From assembly GCA_025331125.1 (NCBI GenBank), contig JAOALB010000128.1, positions 1 to 64,000 of the forward strand: 64,000 nt of DNA. The letters are read 5' to 3'. The notes below the pieces were generated by a model that was given only the letters and a program-made list of their open reading frames with translations, was not told the DNA's origin and made no database searches. Each line of letters starts with the position of its first letter. Position 1 is the first letter of the stretch. The position numbers were made by a program, and so were the translations under genes. Positions 1 to 11,434 of the stretch are shown one piece after another. The DNA is from Mycogone perniciosa (Eukaryota > Ascomycota > Sordariomycetes > Hypocreales > Hypocreaceae).

Positions 1-149
1 TGGGAATCAAGGAATGTGCGTTGGAATGAAGGAATGTGTCATGTTGTGGAATGTGCCGTGATGTGGAATAATCCGTTGCTGAGGTTGACACCCCTCTGTC
101 CACTTCCAGTAATAATATCTGACAAGACAAAGCAAGCACTGCTACCAGT

Positions 150-1026
150 ATGACGAGTAGGCCAGAGATTCGCGCAACGCCGCTACATGTGATTCACCTG
201 TCCATGCCTAGAACGGGCAGCCTATCGATGAAAAAGGCATACGAAGAATTGGGTCTTCCCACCTACCATGGGTTCGAGTTCATTGAACGGGCTGATGATC
301 AAGTCGCCTGGTTCAAGGCAGTTGAGGCCAAGTGACACGGCAAAGGCAAGCCGTTTGGTCGGGAAGAGTTTGATGAATTCCTCGGACAGTGGGCAGTTCT
401 GTCTGACATGCCCGTGATTGCATTCTCGGAGGAGTTACTAAAAGCATATCCGGAGGTAAGTGGTCACTTGGACAATCTCGATCAACGCAGGCTGATATCC
501 ATGAGCCAACTACAATACTAAATTTTCTGTCTGGTAGGCCAAGGTTGTCTTGGTTGGACGGGATATAGACCGCTGGTATACCTCCTACAACAACGGCATT
601 ATTCCATCCATCTACAACTGGAAAAGTTGGATCATGCTGCACATTGTCGAGCACTTCGTACCTCAGAAGCCCGCGACCACCATGATGACAATAATGCACA
701 ATATGTTTAACTGTTCCGATATTAAGAGTTACCGGTCCAATGCTAAGCAGACCTACCGTGACCACTATGCAAAAGTACGGAAGCTGGTTCCGAAGGAGCG
801 GTTGCTGGAGTATGAACTCGGATCAGGATGGGAACCTCTCTGTAAATTCCTGGGAAAAGAAGTCCCCGACATGCCCTTCCCACATCTCAACGAGGGGAAG
901 GAGTTTGAGATCTGGTTGAGAAACATTCAAACAAGAGAGCTGAGGAAAGGCCTAGCCTCACTTTCAAGCTATCTTCTACTGCCTACTGTGGTTTCCATAG
1001 TCGCATGGCTGCTTTATAAGATGTAG
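150..1026 (+). pseudogene. Sulfotransferase-fold protein with C-terminal membrane anchor, in-frame TGA
   Basis: Exon 1 is 150-455 and exon 2 is 538-1026, joined by a GTAAGT...TAG intron (456-537). The frame is continuous except for a TGA at 333-335 (codon 62); coding potential resumes directly after it (HGKGKPFGREEFDEF). The product would be about 264 residues. The N-terminus has a PRTGSLS nucleotide-binding loop, followed by conserved-looking WYTSYNNG and a hydrophobic C-terminal segment (about the last 25 residues) that looks like a tail anchor. This matches the fungal family of P-loop sulfotransferase-like proteins (Sulfotransfer_4 type), whose substrates are mostly unknown. The TGA could be a point nonsense mutation, a sequencing error or a readthrough codon. 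Family assignment is from motif recognition; the substrate is unknown. Confidence 0.7.
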
Positions 1027-3700
1027 AAATTAGGTACTGAAGTGAAACCACCCACTACCTCGTACTGACGGCTCACCCTCGACACTCATGGCTCTTCTTA
1101 CATCGGTGCTGGTTGTGTCGGATAACGTCGGTCTTGTTGTCAAAATAATGAGGAAGAGGCTATGCAAGGGAGCTTCTTATTGTCTGAGATGTGTGACAGA
1201 ACGCGCGTCGTTTCTTTTCTATGACAAAAAGGGCCGGGAAGGGAACTAATTACGATGGAGGAAGCAGGCCAACAAACACACATCACGGTGTAATAGATTG
1301 AAGATTCAGGTGCCCAGAGTGTCCTGACTACGTTGGGTGAACTTCGGCCTGACAAGTCATAAGACCCAGGGCAGGATCATCAGGGCCACCAGCATGCTTC
1401 AAACCACCAAGGGTACGGAGCCAAAATCCACTTGCCAACGGAACGAATTTCATGAGATATCGATAAGCAGTTCTCTAATTTAATTCGCCTTGGAAACGCT
1501 CAAATAAAGCGGGTCATTTCTCCTTTAAAATGGATACGGAGTACTACTGAACGGGTTGTCAACCGGTTCGTTATCAGGTTCCTTCGTCATTATCTTACGT
1601 TGACGGTCGTAAAGCATCCGCCATGCTGCTTTACCGCTATCAAAGAGATAGCATTCCATATTGAAAAACGTAAATCCGGTATGAATAGAACGTAAAGTAA
1701 AATAAAGCTGCAGCAGAGCGTATATTAGGCTTCGCTCCTTCGTTTGTCTTTTCATCTTCTTCCTTTTCTGGGGTAAATGCAGACATCTAGGGGCTGCCGC
1801 GGGCGTCGAGTATGGTAAGGTTCGCAACCAAGGAATAAACAATCCTCTATTCTTCTCTGATTCACTTTCACGGCGGAGCTACATCCCAGGTTTATTGACC
1901 ATGAAGAAAACATCTAATTCCAGATAGCTTGTCTGTCGATCATGTATAACAAGACAGGGAAAACCGGAATAGGGCCGCAAAAGTATGTACGTGCATCTAA
2001 ATCGGCCCTTCTAAACGGCCCATCCCGCTAATTTATGAGGCCCCAAATCCACAGTTGACAATTTTTCGTTCTTGGAATACTACCCATAAGCTTAGTCAGC
2101 CCCCGAAAGAGCGAGTCCACGGAGTACAGGTAATAGTGCAGATTACTATTATTAATGCCCCAATTCTTGCTGATGCATTCGGCTTACACGCGGTAGGCTG
2201 TACTACTCCGTGATCCGCATTCCGGGATTACCCAATCCCTCTTACCGAACCCCAACAAAGCCGGAGATTCTTTTAGTCCCCGTCTTAAGATTCATTACAT
2301 ATCTACGAGTAATACTCCATACTCCTATTACTTGTTGCAGATCGAGCCATCCCCACATGCTCCATACGGACAACAGTCTGTGGGGGTAGTACTTACTACT
2401 ACTAGTAGTAGTGCTACACTTCATCATCTAGTGTCGACATACCTAAATCCGCGACTCCCCGGGAATTCACCTATTGGAAGTCATTCAGAAACATCGGCCA
2501 TGAAAAGTTAGCTATTTGGGGTGCGGACTACAGGTCTTGCTATGAGTACATTAACCTGTTAGCGAAGCTAGGATGAAATGCCAGTGCATTGCTTTCTTTT
2601 CATCACTCTATTTTGCTCCCACTGATGTTGTCTTGTCATAAGACGGATGGCCGGAGAAGGTTCATAACGCTGACAGAATGCGGGGAGATGCGGAGCCGAA
2701 CGAACAGCCAACCAACCCCCATGGAGCACTTGTGATACTGAATCTACCGATCCACACCCTTCCAGTCACTTGCGGCCCTTCATAGCCCCATTGCTGTGCC
2801 GCTGTCGTTTCAGTTGCCATCCTAGGTAACAAGCTTTCATCGAGCAAAACATATCGGTGTTAATTCGTGAGAGCATTCTTTCATTCCATGACTCCATATT
2901 CGCATCTCCTCGTATTACAGAAATTCGTACGGTCGTCGACTTCCCTGTTCTGGATTGAATCCGAAACTAGGGGCATTTGCTCCTAATATAACGGGGTAGT
3001 AACACCTCTTTTACCACTTTCCTGCCAGTATGCACTCGCACATGGGGACAATCGAATATGCGCTACTGGAACCGTGAGTAAGATTATTGTTGGACTTGGA
3101 AAACACCTTTTTGGGTGGTTTTCCACCCCCACATGTCAAAGGATGAGAGAGAAGATTCTTCCCTCGCCAAGACAGCACGAGTATCATGTCCTTTAGCCCG
3201 CTTAATTTGCGTCTCGTAAGAATGAGGGCATTGATAAAAGTGGCTTGACGTGATGGCCACCCTTTGCTGGAACCACCTAATTGCTCGGCAGGCTTGATGA
3301 TCGGTCCGATCACTAAGGTCTTGGGGTTACATGGGCTCTTCATAGCTTGGATCTAATAGCGTTCACAGGAGTACTGCCGTATGGAGTCAACTAATCTGAT
3401 GTTACAACGTATCCACTCCCTACTGTTTCTCAACATCTTCACTGGTTTGATTCCAAAAGTGGATACCCATAAACTATCCGAGTTAGTTCATTGTAGATGG
3501 CAGATGACCCCTAATACCATCGACCCAAGAGAGAGGTCAATATACTTATACACAAAGACCCTGGATTTGAGTATGTTACAATGACTCACGATACATTTTG
3601 CCAATACAGTACCGCCGTAAGTAGCAATTAAGCCGGGATGAGGCCAGGAACAGGGTGGGATGAGGCCAGGTGCTCGTCCAAATCAACGCAATTAAAGATT
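1027..3700. other. Intergenic, no gene recognised
   Basis: Open frames here are short and show no recognisable domains. The stretch contains one exact TACGGAGTA palindrome (1535-1543), and near 2118 and 2203 variants of it. A 14-bp direct repeat (GGGATGAGGCCAGG) occurs twice just upstream of the glucanase gene, around 3634-3670. Confidence 0.6.
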
Positions 3701-3708
3701 TATAAATA
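3701..3708 (+). promoter_or_regulatory. TATA-like box of the GH81 gene
   Basis: TATAAATA lies about 120 bp before the ATG at 3827, a plausible core-promoter distance. It is supported only by position and sequence. Confidence 0.4.
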
Positions 3709-3826
3709 CCCACGCTTTGGAGATTCTTACATATATGGTACTGTTTCCTGCTCCAAGGACGGTGGTCCAATAGCAAAGAAAGTGTCTTCTCTATAGCCTC
3801 GTGCTTTGGGAATCTCATGTGCAAAG

Positions 3827-6800
3827 ATGTTAGGTTCCTTCCTCCATCTCATCCTCGCCACTGCTGCCGGTGTTGCTGCTCTCCCCAGTAGCAGTGGCAG
3901 TACTGACGCGAATCTCAACCACTTGAAAGGCCGTGGCGTATTCGGCCCCATCTCAACTGACTCTCCCGCCGGTCTGGCTGGTGGGCAGATTGCCAACGGT
4001 GCTCCGCCTGTGAGCTCCTTCTTCGCCGGGCTTAAGCCTCCGGTATGTTCAACTCCCGTCTCTTGACCAAGACTGAAGCTTTCATGAGTAACATGAGAGG
4101 TCCTTGCATGTAGTTCCCGACCAATGGGTGGTGGGCCCCTTACGCCGCGCCGCCTGGAAACGCCACTGCCGCAGGTCCCTTCCCATACCAATCCTGGCTC
4201 GACGGTCCTGGCATCGTGTTCGGCATCAGTACTAATCGGCAGTTCGATGGAATCTCCATCAAACAGCCTACACAGAATGATTGGCGAGCGGGCTTCACCG
4301 AGCACGCCGGCAACTTCGCGAATCATAAGGCAACGGCATTCGATACCGACAGTGTGACTATCCAGTACTTCCAGGGCAACTCGAAGATGACCGCATATCT
4401 GGTCCCCGGATCGCCGTATATGACGTTTGAGTACAGTGCAGCCACACCGCTGTTGACGTCTCTAAACGGTGCAATTCAGTCATTTAACGGAAAGACACTC
4501 TCTACTGGTCAGAGCAGTAAGTCGTTTTTCACTCTTCTATACTCCACATATATGGGAATGGTGAAAATGGCAGTTGTAGGTGCTAACTGGCCGTATAGCA
4601 AGCGCGACCGGCACGCAGTTTATAGTGACTGACTCCCAGGGGACAACTTACCTCATCTATGCGCTCTCGTCCATCACACTCACGGCCACAGCTATCAACG
4701 GTGGCCAGGGTACTATCCAAGCCAGCGGCGCCTATAACGGCGTTCTTCGCCTCGTCAAGCTTGCCCAACCTGGACATAAGGCTCTGCTCGACCAGTACTA
4801 CCAGGTTTACCCGATCTCGGCCGCACTCGATTACTCATTTACGAGCACAACGGGAACGCTCATCTTCAACTGGAACACTGTTGGTGATGGCAGCAGACTT
4901 CTTATGCTCACTTGGCCGCACCACCGTCTCTCGCTGCAGAACCCAAATTACCCCCCAACGTCTTCGCTCGGTTATCTCACTACCAAGGTCTGTCTATATC
5001 CCCACCACCACGTATTTATTGTGCCACATATCATTGCTGACCCTGGTGATGCTGGTAGGGATGGATGTACCCCGTGATCGGCAATCGTTGGAATCTTTTG
5101 TACCAGCTCAGCTCGATCTCGTGGAACCCACCTCGCCCGCTCGATTCCTCGTGCTCCTCAGCAGTTATCCAAGGTCTCGAGTATGAAGTCAGTCAACTCG
5201 ACCCAGCCAAGGCACCTGTCCCGGGCGACTTTTACTTCTGGGGTGGTTCTCTTAATGCACAAGCGCGGCTTGCTCTCATTGCGTATGTTCCTCGACTCTT
5301 CTCCTCCAGCCCTAACCCTCTTCTCGGCGCTTGCCCCCCCCCCCCAAAATCTATTATAATCTTTTCATTTCTTGTGACGGATGGCTAATCTATCACCATA
5401 GTGAAGCCGTTGGACGCCAGGATCTTATTACTCCGGTTGTAAACTATCTCAAGGCATCCTTCGACAATTGGTTCCAGTCCTCGTTGTCAGTTGCTCCAGC
5501 GTTCGAGACGAATTGGGGGGGTGTTATCAACAAAGCTGGCGCAAACAACGGTTGGGTTGACTTTGGAAACGGCTACTATAACGATCACCATTTTCATTAT
5601 GGATACTGGCTCACAATCGCAGCGGTTATCGCCAAGTACGACACCAACTGGTTGAACCAACACAGAGCATACGTCAACTGGTTTGCAAGGTATGTCATTG
5701 TTCCTCCCCTCCTCATCCCAGTCAAACACCGAATAAATAGTCTAATGATATATTGCCTATTATTAGAGATATCATCAACCCATCGTCACAGGACCCGCAC
5801 TTCCCAATTACTCGCTGCCGTGACTGGTTCGCAGGCCACTCCTGGGCATCCGGTATTGCGAATGGAGCTGGAAGCCGGGATCAAGAATCAAGTGGTGAAG
5901 CTATCAATGGGTACTATGGTGCGCTTCTTTGGGCCTCTGTTGCGCTTTCACAGGACTACGTGAACTATGCCAAGCTATTGGTTGCAACGGAACAACAAGC
6001 TGCACAGGTCTACTGGCACCTCTACCCGCAGCAGAGCGCGACTGATCGGGATAATCCATACCCAGAGCAGGGAGCACGAAACTTAGTGACAATGGGTAAT
6101 GTTATGGACTGGCAGTCCGGTGCGTGGCTGTTTTGGGGCAGTCAGAAGAGCCAGATTGCGGCCATTCAGATACTGCCGGTCATCCCTATCAACGAGGTGG
6201 GTTGAGTGTGACACTCTTTTGTTTCCCTGTTCTCTCGGAAACAGATCAGGAGACTGACAGCGGTAATGTTTGTAGGTTCTTTATGATCGCCAATGGGTCC
6301 AAAACGTATGGTCGTACACCATGGACGAGCTCATCAACCCAGCCATTGGCGATGAATGGTTAGTTCTTGCGCTGGCTATGCTACTTCGTATCTATAGCAT
6401 GTGTTCTAAAGAGGCTAACCTGGGCGTCCTACTAGGAAATGTGTCATAATTGATGCATACGCAAACGCAAACCCACAGGAAGCTGCTGCATGGAGTGCCA
6501 ATCTCACTTCTTGGGGTACGTCATCCTCGCTCTCTTCCACCATTAGACCCGGGTTGATACTGACCAGTAAAAATAGGCAGCGGCCAAACGTACACGAACG
6601 AGCTCTTCTTCATCGGAACCCGACCCAACCCCAGTGGCAAACCAATCTGTGGCGCTCTTCCTCAGAATCCTTACGGCAACTTCAGACTTCAGGTCGCATC
6701 TTCGGGCCGCTGGGTCGCCGCTTCCAGCGCGAACACAAATCTGGTAGCCTCGGGTACTTCCCAGAGTGATGCCGCTGTGTTCAACAGTGCCTATGTTCCC

Positions 6801-7058
6801 AACTCGGGTACCCTCAAACTCTCGAGCACCCAGCAATACGTGACAGCAGACCAGTCCGGCACCGCTACTCTTGCGGCATCCCGCGGCACGGCATCAGCCT
6901 GGGAGCGCTTCACAATTCGTCAGAAGGTTGGGGCGGCAACTGGTGTATACTCGATTAAAGCAGCAAGTAACAGCTTGTATGTCACTGTTGCTAGCGATGG
7001 ATCTCTCGTCAACGGCGCAACCGAGGCAGCCAGCACTGGATTCCGTTTTGTTGCGTAA
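3827..7058 (+). CDS. Secreted GH81 endo-1,3-beta-glucanase with C-terminal accessory module
   Basis: Nine exons: 3827-4042, 4114-4516, 4599-4987, 5059-5282, 5402-5689, 5767-6196, 6276-6358, 6436-6515, 6577-7058. All phases agree and give 864 residues. The ATG at 3827 starts a signal peptide (MLGSFLHLILATAAGVAALP). The GH81 landmarks are FFPTNGWWAPY after intron 1, GYYNDHHFHYGYW, and RDWFAGHSWASG followed by DQESSGEAINGYYG, which holds the family's conserved glutamates. GH81 enzymes hydrolyse internal beta-1,3-glucan bonds, in own-wall remodelling or attack on other fungi. The last 130-140 residues, after the catalytic domain, form a separate repetitive Ser/Thr/Gly-rich module resembling a beta-trefoil or fascin-like carbohydrate-binding domain; that identity is inference. 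Intron 4 contains a long C-run. Confidence 0.93.
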
Positions 7059-8115
7059 AGAGCTGCCTTGAGGGGGATTGAGAAGGGTTATTAGTATGTG
7101 GCTAATATGCATAGCCAATCGAGTCTCATATAGATAGTGCGTATTTACATGTAGAAATCTGACAGCATTTGTAACAGATAATTTAGTACACGGCATCCAA
7201 GTTACAACTGGTAGATATGAGAAGAAATTGACGCAAATCGGAGTGTGCGGGCTACTGTGTACTTCAATACTTCAACCCAATGCACGCCAAGCCATCAACT
7301 GTCATGTCATATGACACAGATAGTTCCAAACTGGAAATAAATTTTTGTGATCAAAGTGACAACTATCCGTATTACTCAAGCCTGACTATGGCCCTTTTTA
7401 TCTCCGAGGTAATGTAATTACCGTGGCGACCACCAACACAATAACCGAGACAACCCAACAGTATGTAGGAGGGACGCCTCGGAGCAAAGATCGGAACTAT
7501 GTCGGTGAAAACTCAGCCATGTCTCGCAACTCAGTAGCGGTGAATCACTTATTAAGCTTATTCTTGCCTTCAGTGGACAGCAGATTTGAAATCACATTGG
7601 AGAGAAATACTAACTCTCTCTCCAAGCATCGGCGGCACCCTCCGAATACTACAATCATCATAGGCCCCGGACTGACATCATTATAAATCGGACGGAATGT
7701 GTTGAATTCTCATTGGTGTTTTCTACGGTCTACGTAATTCAGTATTCATGGAAGGTCAGTTCCCGATGGCATATGTCTCCACACCGGCATCCGATAGACT
7801 TCCGGCTCCCATTGAGATGGATATCCACTTTCTGCTTGCGGAAATAATGCTAGTACTATGGAGTACAAGCTTTGTAATACTACCAGAATTATTCATACAT
7901 GAAAAAGCTTTTTATTATGGAACTTTCTCCTGAAAACCTGAGTCGCCCAACAAAACTAGCAAATACTAGCTGTTCATACCTATAGGTCCTCTGAGTTATA
8001 AGGACTCGTTATTTTGCTACTAGTGTCGCGAACAAGACAAAAACGACTTGGTTATTTTTATCCGAGTAAATTTTGTCACTCGCCTTTTTAGTGACCCTCC
8101 TCTCGGAATATCGGA
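7059..8115. other. Intergenic, no gene recognised
   Basis: This is the 3' flank of the glucanase and the promoter side of the transporter. No RNA gene, repeat or domain-bearing frame is visible. Confidence 0.6.
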
Positions 8116-9608
8116 ATGATACCAATAGGTTCGTCCTCACAGGATACTCCTCTCGCTCCGCCTTCCGAGTCTCATCAACCAACACATCAACAACGAGACC
8201 TCCAGATAGCGATCGATTCTTCCATAGAAGCCTGCCCAGATGGCGGTCTCCAGGCATGGCTCGTGGTCCTGGGCTCTTGGGCAACCATGGTCCCGGCCAT
8301 GGGCCTCCTCAACATACTAGCAGTTCTTGAAGCTAGATTAATCGAGAACGAGCTGAAGCGTCTCCCAGAGTCAACAATCGGATGGATATGGAGCAGTTAT
8401 GCTTTCTTTTTGTACTTTTGCGGAGCTCAGGTTGGTAAGTGCAATTGCATTGGTCTTTCGAAGCACAGTTTTTGTCACCTTTGATACATACAATGCTGAC
8501 AAGAGAATCATTTAGGTCCAATATTTGATGCTCATGATGCGAGACTGCTGGTGATCCCAGGAAACATCGGAATTATTGTTGCCATGATGCTCCTTGGCCT
8601 TTGCAAAGGTCAGTGACTCCCCAAGTCAAACCCTTACCCCTCTGTCTCTTCATGTTCCTTTCCGAGTCTGAGAGCCAAAACTTACATTGTTCTTCAATAG
8701 AGTTCTACCAATTCTACCTCTGCTTCGGCGTCCTCGGGGGCGTCTCTGCCTCTCTCCTCTTCAACCCCGCCATCGCCATTATCGGACACTACTTTGACAA
8801 ACGCCGCGCGCTCGCTACCGGCATCGCTTGCACGGCGGGAGGCATTGGTGGTATCGTTTTCACTCTCATAATCCTCTACCTCACTCCAAAAGTTGGCTTC
8901 GCCTGGTCTACGCGCATCATCGGCTTCGTCTTCTTAGCCACGGCGATCTTGTCTGGATGTCTTATGCGTAAGCGTCTCCCTCATAACAAGAATACTGGCA
9001 GCACAATCGACTTCAAGGGCCTTCGAGATGTTAAATATGCACTCACGACATTCGCCGTCTTTCTTGTCGAGTTTGCAGTCTTTATACCATACACGTACAT
9101 CTCCTCATATGCCATCTACACAGGAATGTCCACAGACAAAGCTTATCTCCTCAACGCCCTCCTGAACGTCGGTGCTATCCCCGGACGCGCCCTTCCCGGC
9201 TATGCAGCAGACCGATTTGGCGCATTTAACGTTCTGGCACTCACAACGTTGTGTTGCTCTGCTCTGATTTTCGCTCTTTGGTACACTGCAGCCAGGAATG
9301 AGGCGGCCATCACCTCTTTCACAGTACTCTATGGATTCTGGTCCGGCGCGGCGATCAGCCTAACACCGGTGTGTATAAGTCGAGTATGCAATATTGAAGA
9401 TATAGGCAAGCGAACGGGAACATGTTTCTTTATTGCTGGCTTTGGTGTATTGGCCGGTCTTCCTATTGCTGGTGCAATATTACGAGCAGACCATGGTGCG
9501 TATGGTGGCGTCATTGTGTTTGGTGGAGCTTTCTACGCAGCCACTACAGTTGTTCTCTACATTACTCGAGGCGTCGTCGCTGGTTGGGGATTCAAGGTTC
9601 TCTTCTGA
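8116..9608 (+). CDS. MFS transporter, monocarboxylate-porter type
   Basis: Exons 8116-8434, 8516-8608 and 8701-9608 (introns of 81 and 92 bp) give 439 residues. The sequence starts with a short hydrophilic N-terminus, then the fungal MCT signature CPDGGLQAWLVVLGSW at the first membrane helix. EFYQFYLCFGVLGG follows, then HYFDKRRALATGIA, the charged cytoplasmic loop characteristic of the monocarboxylate porter family. About twelve hydrophobic segments are present, and the gene appears intact. Such proteins move small organic acids or riboflavin-like substrates across the plasma membrane; the substrate cannot be read from sequence. It lies downstream of the glucanase on the same strand, with no evidence of a functional link. 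Confidence 0.88.
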
Positions 9609-10861
9609 TCACAGACTACTTCTTTCGATCCCTTACACTCCGTCCATTGCAACTTGTTTGTCGACCACTTGACTTGGGTGATGCGGCTCAGACATTGCCC
9701 AAGTAATGGGTTGGCCGTCTCATACAAATACAGACCACAAGAAAAATAAATAAAATGGCATATCGTACAAGTTGGCAGTAAGAAAAGTACCAGCGGGGTC
9801 TCCTTTTTTTCTACCCACCTATCTTGCCCTTCCCCTTGCTTCGATGAGCTGCTTTTGCATGGGGCTCCCCTTCCTTCGGCTTTGGGTAGAAGCTAATATG
9901 GTAGGTAAATATTTATTCTCCACTAAAGTTGAAGTCTTCACCTTTGCCGGGTCATCAAGAAGTCTTGAACGAGGCTCAGATCATCAGTAGTCCTAGCCAC
10001 CAGATGAAGATCTTCAATGTCTGTCTAGTAAACAGAATCTACAAGATGCTAGATGTCATTAATCTCGGTATGTTTAATAGAATTATTACGTAAGTTCAGT
10101 CGACATAGTCCCCATAGCCCTGTCTTTGTGTTGGGAAAATGACTTATAGAGTCTCTTTATCTCATCGATATGCTTAGTCTTTTGTCGGCCTTCTACAAAA
10201 CTGCTTTCTTTTCATTTCGATCAAGATTTGGCTTGTCGTTCATACTGCCTAGAGTGATTTACAATCCCTAAGAATATATAGTTTCTATCACTCGCCCACT
10301 AAGTGCAGGGACATGCATCACAAGCGCCGCTGAGTACGATAATGCAGCTAAGATAACCTTTACTGTGAAGTCATAAATGACAATGTGGAAGCACTCGATC
10401 TAAGCCATAACTACCCTGATTGGAAAGAGGCTCGTTGAAGGAATAGCACACCTGAGAATTGGTGGCTTCATTACGTTCACCCACCTGGAAACAGAGCCTA
10501 TCGGATTAATCTTGGCCGTAAGAGAAATGAAGTCTGGAACAGAGGTTACAGACAGACGATGGCTGGATATTGCTGGTAGTTTCTCACGTTTCTCCCTCAT
10601 GCATAGCGGGATCATGGAGAAATACCTGGAAGTGATAGATGAGAAATGACAAACTCCTATTAGGGCAAAGGCCACCTCAAAGGCATAGTAACACTAATGC
10701 GATACTGATAGAGGGAGAGACATAGATGACCCTGAAGATAGCTCTCAAAGGAAGGCACCCTAAAGAATCCTCCATTGTAATCCGCCACCATCAACACCCA
10801 CTGTGCATCCGTTCATCGATATTGATACATTTGTGCTAGGCTTGTAAATCAGGATCGCTTC
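9609..10861. other. Intergenic, no gene recognised
   Basis: AT-leaning sequence with many stops in all frames. No recognisable gene or structured repeat. Confidence 0.55.
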
Positions 10862-11434
10862 TTACTCCTCCTGGTCACCCTCAGCAACTTCGTACTGTTT
10901 CAGTTCCTTGGGGATATCAGCGTAGCTAGCATCAGCCTCAAAATAGCTGATGAGAGCAGCAACCGCATCCTCCGGAGTTGTGTCATCAATTCGGAACTGA
11001 TGGTCTTCAAAAGCCACGATATCGGCCTATACGGCGCTGGTAGAAGAGACGGTGTCATCAATAGTGACATTCATTCCCAGAGTCCTCCAGTCGTCTCGCT
11101 TGCGGCATCCTGGGCAGTGATACCAAAACGAACCCCGAGAGTCCGGGTTTCCGAGGCAGACGTTGGTCCCAAGACCTCCCTTCTTAATAGTGCCACAGTT
11201 GAGATCGTTCTTGCGAGCGCAGATGACCCCGAGACCGGTTGGAGCAGGAAGGCCGAGGAAATAGGTGGACCCGTACGGTCCACCGCTAGGCAAGGAGCAG
11301 CACCTTTGGTAGTCAATGTTGCTGCATTGGAAGTAACCGCCCCTGCATCCGGCGCCTTTGTAGTTGCGGATATTGACTGCAGATACGGTGGTAGCGATGG
11401 CAGAAAGAGTAGCAAGAATATTGAAGAAACGCAT
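10862..11434 (-). pseudogene. Small secreted cysteine-rich protein, frame continues past an in-frame TAG
   Basis: The ATG at 11434 opens a signal peptide (MRFFNILATLSAIATTVSA). The following domain contains about eleven cysteines, including CSNIDYQRCCS, CARKNDLNC and CPGC, typical of small secreted fungal proteins. The open frame ends at a TAG at 11027-11029 (codon 136). The same frame then stays open for another 54 codons, with an ordered, acidic, protein-like sequence (DIVAFEDHQFRIDDTTPEDA ... EVAEGDQEE) ending in TAA at 10862-10864. No splice pair of realistic length removes the TAG. Either the gene encodes 135 residues, or it was about 190 residues before a point nonsense mutation, or the stop is read through. 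I do not recognise a named family; an effector-like role is only a guess. Confidence 0.6.

Noticed and set aside
11005..11035. Short intron removing the TAG of the cysteine-rich gene
   Set aside because: The only in-frame GT...AG pairs around the stop are 6 or 24 bases long, below any plausible fungal intron.
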